Below are positions 32,246-35,472 of a stretch of DNA of 35,472 nt, in pieces (within the stretch, counting starts at the first letter, position 1; each line of letters starts with the position of its first letter). The notes beneath the pieces are model-generated. The model was given only the letters and a program-made list of their open reading frames with translations. It did no database searches and was not told where the DNA came from. The stretch is from the NCBI GenBank assembly GCA_947629405.1, contig CANRDL010000010.1:1-35472 (forward strand). Reading direction: 5' to 3'. This stretch comes from an uncultured Bacilli bacterium (GTDB lineage: Bacteria; Bacillota_I; Bacilli_A; RF39; UBA660). Position numbers and translations under genes: made by a program.

Positions 32246-32572
32246 ATGAATGATACAGCAAAATTTACGATGAAAGATGAGGACTTTACTTGTGAAGTAT
32301 GTGGTGAGAAAGTGACTAAATTAGGATATACTGCTCGTGATCATTGTCCAAATTGTTTGTGTTCAAAACATGTAGATATTAATCCTGGCGACCGAGCATG
32401 TAATTGCCATGGAGTATTACGACCAATTGCTGTTGAGCCATCAAAGAAAGATAGATATAAAATTGTTTATGTTTGTTCAAAATGTAAGATGGTAAAAAGA
32501 AACATCATGGCACGTGATGATAACTATGATAAAGTGTTAGAAATTATGTCTAACGTTAATGATTACAATTGA
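32246..32572 (+). CDS. RNHCP-domain zinc protein
   Basis: 108 residues. The RNHCP pattern is clear: 'FTCEVCGEKV' (C16, C19), 'ARDHCPNCLCSKHVD' (C34, C37, C39, H42; the family name comes from R-x-H-C-P), 'NPGDRACNCHGVLRPIAV' (C52, C54), then 'YVCSKCKMVKRN' (C77, C80). It should bind at least two zinc ions. Function of the family is unknown; a link to translation or RNA handling has been suggested only by its zinc-ribbon style. The Arg of the usual R-N-H-C-P is followed by Asp here (RDHCP). AGAAGG lies about ten bases before the ATG; an ATG at 32240 closes at once. Strong promoter upstream, so monocistronic. Confidence 0.85.
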   Translation: MNDTAKFTMKDEDFTCEVCGEKVTKLGYTARDHCPNCLCSKHVDINPGDRACNCHGVLRPIAVEPSKKDRYKIVYVCSKCKMVKRNIMARDDNYDKVLEIMSNVNDYN

Positions 32573-32650
32573 ATATAGAGGTTTCTTTTGTTTTATGGTA
32601 TACTTTTTATGAATTGTTGACAGTAGAAAAAAATAGATTATTTATATCAC

Positions 32651-32691
32651 ATCAAAGATTAATTTTTTGGTAATATAAATTTTCTTTTGAT
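32651..32691. promoter_or_regulatory. inverted repeat upstream of lysR (candidate autoregulatory site)
   Basis: ATCAAAGA (32651-32658) and TCTTTTGAT (32683-32691) are inverted copies with a one-base bulge, 24 bases apart. The right arm overlaps the -35 area of the putative lysR promoter (-10 at 32705). Confidence 0.35.
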
Positions 32692-32704
32692 TTAAAATAA
32701 TATG

Positions 32705-32710
32705 TATAAT
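32705..32710 (+). promoter_or_regulatory. putative lysR -10 box
   Basis: TATAAT, 23 bases before the ATG; the -35 region is T-rich with no TTGACA. Confidence 0.4.
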
Positions 32711-32733
32711 AGTGATTGTTAGGTGGAATTTGT

Positions 32734-33642
32734 ATGTATAAAAGTAATATTAATTTAAATTTATATAAAATATTTTATGATGTTGCAAAATATGGTAGTA
32801 TATCTAAGACGGCCCAAAATACTTATACTTCTCAACCTGCAATTAGTAAGTCCATTAAAAGATTAGAAAATGAATTAGGAGTACAACTATTTTACCGTAA
32901 TTTAAATGGAGTAGAACTAACAGACAAGGGAAAAGAATTATTATATTTTGTAGAGAAATCATACAATAATTTAGTTATTGCTGAAAGAAATATGATAGAA
33001 ACTGAAAATTTAAATCGTGGTAAATTATCAATTGGTATGCCTTCAAATATTGGTACTTTTATGTTATTTGATAAAATTATTGAATTTCATAAGAAGTATC
33101 CAAACATAGAAATAACAATTATTACAGGTTCTACCTCTAATTTAATTAATCTACTTAATAGCCATAAAGTTGATTTTGTTATAGATACATCACCAATAAA
33201 TGTTAATTTAGAAGAAGGTATAACTGTTCAAAAATTATTGAAAGTTAATTATTGTTTCATTGTAAAAAGTGATACGCAATTACATGATTATACTAAAATT
33301 AATAGTATTAAAGATCTAAAAAAATATCCATTAGTTTTGCCAATTCCCGGAACTGCTAATAGAAACGATTTAGACGAATTATTTAAAAGTAATAATATTA
33401 ATGTAGAAAATGTTATAAATATTCATACTAGTGAAATGATTATTTCGTCAGTAAAAAAAGATTTAGGTATTGGCTATGTAATATCTAATTTAGTTGATAG
33501 TGAAATTAAAAATGGGGAATTTAAAATTTTAAATATTAAAGAAAAACTTCCAAGTGTAGATATAAATATTATATGTAATAAACAATTACTTACTACTGCA
33601 CCTAAAAAATTTATTGAAGATTATATTGATTTTAACTTATAA
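32734..33642 (+). CDS. LysR-family transcriptional regulator
   Basis: 302 residues from ATG 32734 (TAGGTGG eight bases upstream). N-terminal winged helix-turn-helix: 'LYKIFYDVAKYGSISKTAQN', 'TYTSQPAISKSIKRLENELG', 'VQLFYRNLNGVELTDKGKEL', then the linker helix and the periplasmic-binding-like effector domain ('GKLSIGMPSNIGTFMLFDKI', 'IEITIITGSTSNLINLLNSH', 'VDFVIDTSPI', 'KKDLGIGYVISNLVD'). The effector is unknown. LysR proteins usually control a neighbouring, often divergent, gene; here the upstream RNHCP gene points the same way, and the downstream gene is a radical SAM protein, a possible target. A hairpin separates the two. Confidence 0.92.
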   Translation: MYKSNINLNLYKIFYDVAKYGSISKTAQNTYTSQPAISKSIKRLENELGVQLFYRNLNGVELTDKGKELLYFVEKSYNNLVIAERNMIETENLNRGKLSIGMPSNIGTFMLFDKIIEFHKKYPNIEITIITGSTSNLINLLNSHKVDFVIDTSPINVNLEEGITVQKLLKVNYCFIVKSDTQLHDYTKINSIKDLKKYPLVLPIPGTANRNDLDELFKSNNINVENVINIHTSEMIISSVKKDLGIGYVISNLVDSEIKNGEFKILNIKEKLPSVDINIICNKQLLTTAPKKFIEDYIDFNL

Positions 33643-33696
33643 TTATATATTATATTCCATTAGGTTATATCTATATTTTTAAATTATAATTATTAT

Positions 33697-33731
33697 AAAA
33701 AATAAGTATTTGTTTATAATACTTATTTTTT
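33697..33731 (+). terminator. intrinsic terminator between lysR and the radical SAM gene
   Basis: Fourteen-pair stem (33697-33710 with 33718-33731) with one G-C pair, loop TGTTTAT, right arm ending in TTTTTT. A TATAAT (33715-33720) lies in the loop and right arm and could serve the next gene. Confidence 0.65.
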
Positions 33732-33757
33732 ATACAATTAAATCGAGGTGATAATTT

Positions 33758-34750
33758 ATGTTAAAAAATATAGGAGTTTTTAAAGATTTTTCTGATGGCT
33801 CTATAAAAACTGTTTTTGATTTAGGAGAAAAAAAGATAATAGAAATGACTCTATTGTTTAATAAGGATAAGATGGATGTAGTATGTGTTCCAACTCATCA
33901 TTTTTGTAATCTAGGATGTAAGATGTGTCATTTAACAAATAAAGGATTAAATAAGGCAATGATACCAATTAAAGCAGAAGATTTTATTGATGCTTTAATA
34001 CAAACTCTTACAAATAGAAATATGGAAAAGAGAACAAATAAGAAAAAGTTATTAATTTCTTTTATGGGAGTTGGAGAACCATTACTAAATTTAAAGTTAA
34101 TTGAAGAAGTGTATAAAAAACAAATTATTTTAAAAGAAAAACTTGGGTATGATACTATTGGATATGCACTTGCAACTATGATGCCAAATGATAATATTTT
34201 AAAACTAATGAATATTGTTGACAATTTAAATATTCCACTTAAAGTACATTTTTCAATGCATACTCCAATTGATAGTGATAGATATGAACTTATTCCAAGT
34301 ACTAGAGTGTCAGTTGAAACAGCATTATCATACTTAGATAGTTATCGTAAAAAATTACAACATAATAATAAAATTATGAGTGAATATATTAAGCTACATC
34401 GTACAAATGATCCTGTTGAAATTCATTATACTCTAATAAGGGGAGTTAATGATAGTAAAAAAGAATTAAATACTATATGTGCTTTATTATCAAAATATAA
34501 TATACCAATAAAATTTATTAGATTTAATCCTATTAATGATTTAGAGATAAGTGAAAATGAAAATACATGGATAACAACTATAAAGAAAAAAATTCCAAAT
34601 CTTCGAGTTAAAACTTATTGCCCTCCTGGAAAAGAAATTGGGAGTTCATGTGGTGAGTTTACAAAACATTACTATCATGAAGAAATAGAAACCGCTGAAC
34701 AAAGATTAGAATTCGAAGAATGGAAATCAAAACATCAAATTTTTGAATAA
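33758..34750 (+). CDS. RlmN/Cfr-like radical SAM protein without the N-terminal domain
   Basis: 330 residues. Radical SAM cluster C50-x3-C54-x2-C57 ('FCNLGCKMCHLT'). It aligns with the RlmN/Cfr methylsynthases: 'DGSIKTVFDL' and 'KIIEMTLLF' (Glu29, cf. RlmN Glu105), Cys43 exactly seven residues before the first cluster Cys (cf. RlmN Cys118), 'FMGVGEPLLN' (SAM-binding), 'HFSMHTPIDSDRYELIPS', 'IHYTLIRGVNDSKKE', and 'EIGSSCGEF' with Cys298 (cf. methyl-carrying Cys355). So the two-cysteine methyl-transfer chemistry looks intact. The usual 80-100-residue N-terminal RNA-binding domain is missing, and a stop at 33752-33754 rules out an in-frame extension. The target is probably not standard 23S A2503. 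GAGGTG precedes the ATG. Confidence 0.85.
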   Translation: MLKNIGVFKDFSDGSIKTVFDLGEKKIIEMTLLFNKDKMDVVCVPTHHFCNLGCKMCHLTNKGLNKAMIPIKAEDFIDALIQTLTNRNMEKRTNKKKLLISFMGVGEPLLNLKLIEEVYKKQIILKEKLGYDTIGYALATMMPNDNILKLMNIVDNLNIPLKVHFSMHTPIDSDRYELIPSTRVSVETALSYLDSYRKKLQHNNKIMSEYIKLHRTNDPVEIHYTLIRGVNDSKKELNTICALLSKYNIPIKFIRFNPINDLEISENENTWITTIKKKIPNLRVKTYCPPGKEIGSSCGEFTKHYYHEEIETAEQRLEFEEWKSKHQIFE

Positions 34751-34835
34751 TTTAAAATATTTATGTTAATGAAAAAAATAAAACTTTAATTAAATCATCA
34801 AATTATTAAGATTTTTTTATTAGAAACAACGAAAA

Positions 34836-34864
34836 TTGACAAAAAAACATATTTGTGGTACAAT
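34836..34864 (+). promoter_or_regulatory. strong promoter of the lipoprotein gene
   Basis: TTGACA (34836-34841), 17 bases, TACAAT (34859-34864) with TGG extension. Confidence 0.8.
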
Positions 34865-34932
34865 CTACAACATCAATGAAAAAGTATTAGGTTAATTTAA
34901 TAATTCTATATTGAAAATAGGGGGGTAAAATA

Positions 34933-35385
34933 ATGAAAAAAAATAAAAAAAGATTATTAGCGCTACTAACTTCTGCTTCAATTGCTTTAAGCATGAGTGG
35001 ATGTGCAAATTCAAAAAAAGATTATGTACTAAAAGATACTATATTTGATCATGCTGAGGTTTTATTAGCAGATGGTAATGTTATTATTGCCAAAAACTTA
35101 ATCGATTCTACTAATTATTTATCTGAAAAAAATGTTAATAGATATCATGAACATTATAGAGATATTACAAACGGTATTAAATTCACTGGTCCTTATTGTG
35201 TTAACCTAGATAATTATGTGGTTTATTTTGATATTCAAAAATTAGGTGGAATATCAGAGTATTTAACTGAAGAAGAATTAAATAAATCTTTAACTGAAAA
35301 GGGATTAAGTGATGAAGAAATAATTAATATAATAAAAAGAATTCAAAAAGAAGTTAAAGAAAATTCAAAAGTTTTAACTAAATAA
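34933..35385 (+). CDS. putative lipoprotein of unknown function
   Basis: 150 residues. Basic N-terminus (MKKNKKR), hydrophobic stretch to residue 21, and lipobox-like M21-S22-G23-C24, so it should be lipidated at Cys24 and held on the outer face of the membrane. The mature part begins ANSKKDYVLKDTIFDHAEVL and has 'ADGNVIIAKNLIDSTNY', 'HYRDITNGIKFTGPYCVNLD' and an acidic helical C-terminus ('YLTEEELNKSLTEKGLSDEE'). I do not recognise a domain. The ribosome site is an unusual run of six G (AGGGGGG), seven bases before the ATG. Near-consensus promoter upstream and two terminators downstream, so it is a well-expressed single gene. Confidence 0.75.
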   Translation: MKKNKKRLLALLTSASIALSMSGCANSKKDYVLKDTIFDHAEVLLADGNVIIAKNLIDSTNYLSEKNVNRYHEHYRDITNGIKFTGPYCVNLDNYVVYFDIQKLGGISEYLTEEELNKSLTEKGLSDEEIINIIKRIQKEVKENSKVLTK

Positions 35386-35399
35386 TAGTTAAAACTTTT
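35367..35399 (+). terminator. terminator hairpin overlapping the lipoprotein stop
   Basis: Perfect 14-base stem AAAAGTTTTAACTA/TAGTTAAAACTTTT with a five-base loop; short T-run (four). Confidence 0.6.
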
Positions 35400-35400
35400 C

Positions 35401-35434
35401 AGACTGTTGACAAAGTCAATGGTCTTTTCTTTTA
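35401..35434 (+). terminator. second intrinsic terminator
   Basis: Stem AGACTGTTGAC (35401-35411) with GTCAATGGTCT (35415-35425), two T-G wobbles, loop AAA, then TTTTCTTTTA. It stands in tandem with the hairpin just upstream. Confidence 0.8.
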
Positions 35435-35447
35435 TTGAAAAAAAGTA

Positions 35448-35453
35448 TATAAT
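35448..35453 (+). promoter_or_regulatory. putative -10 box of the next gene
   Basis: TATAAT near the window end, after the tandem terminators; its gene lies outside the window. Confidence 0.3.
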
Positions 35454-35472
35454 GAATATGCGAGATAAAACT

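Noticed and set aside
1-35472. tRNA, rRNA, CRISPR array, insertion sequence or riboswitch
   Set aside because: No cloverleaf or TTCRA-type T-arm, no regularly spaced repeats, no transposase motif, and leaders of metG and ppdK are too short for a known riboswitch.

Overview
The window looks like a chromosomal segment of a very AT-rich, walled, fermentative member of the Bacillota, probably class Bacilli near the gut RF39/Erysipelotrichales-type lineages. Support: strong AGGAGG-like ribosome sites, many TGnTATAAT promoters, Bacillus-type gene pairs (ylqF-rnhB-topA, parE-parC, ylbD-ylbE, sepF-divIVA), and cell-wall genes (FemAB, SepF, a serine hydrolase). TGA is used as a stop (for example at the end of rnhB) and Trp is TGG, so the code is standard and not Mycoplasma-like. 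The lineage placement is inference from gene content.

Layout. 1-2741: the 3' end of a YgjV-type membrane gene, then a run of small accessory genes (CutA, a GNAT acetyltransferase, two small unknowns, an ASCH-domain protein, a VOC-fold protein). 2835-6349: overlapping genes for ribosome assembly GTPase RbgA/YlqF, RNase HII and topoisomerase I. 6420-11733: a membrane-anchored low-complexity protein, then topoisomerase IV (parE-parC). 11779-13299: ylbD, ylbE, sepF and divIVA (cell division). 13410-16865: a histidine phosphatase, acetate kinase, an NrnA-type DHH phosphoesterase and RecX. 17003-20810: an RNase J paralogue with altered metal ligands, a class-A-like serine hydrolase and a convergent FemAB transferase sharing one bidirectional terminator. 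20946-25655: MetRS, an alpha/beta hydrolase, an unknown gene pair and a Xer recombinase. 25803-28442: pyruvate phosphate dikinase.

28562-35385 is the least-understood part. It has separately promoted monocistronic genes: two large alpha-helical unknowns (the second ending in a degenerate protein-kinase-like domain), an RNHCP zinc protein, a LysR regulator, an RlmN/Cfr-like radical SAM protein without the usual N-terminal domain, and a small lipoprotein.

Together the genes describe DNA topology and repair (TopA, ParEC, RecX, Xer, RNase HII), RNA turnover (RNase J, NrnA), division (SepF, DivIVA), wall synthesis (FemAB) and PPi-linked glycolysis with acetate output (PPDK, AckA). I see no tRNA, rRNA, CRISPR array, insertion sequence or prophage. 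No clear new multi-gene system is evident. The best leads are the altered RNase J, the truncated RlmN-like enzyme, the kinase-like protein, and several promoters whose -10 box lies in or against a palindrome.
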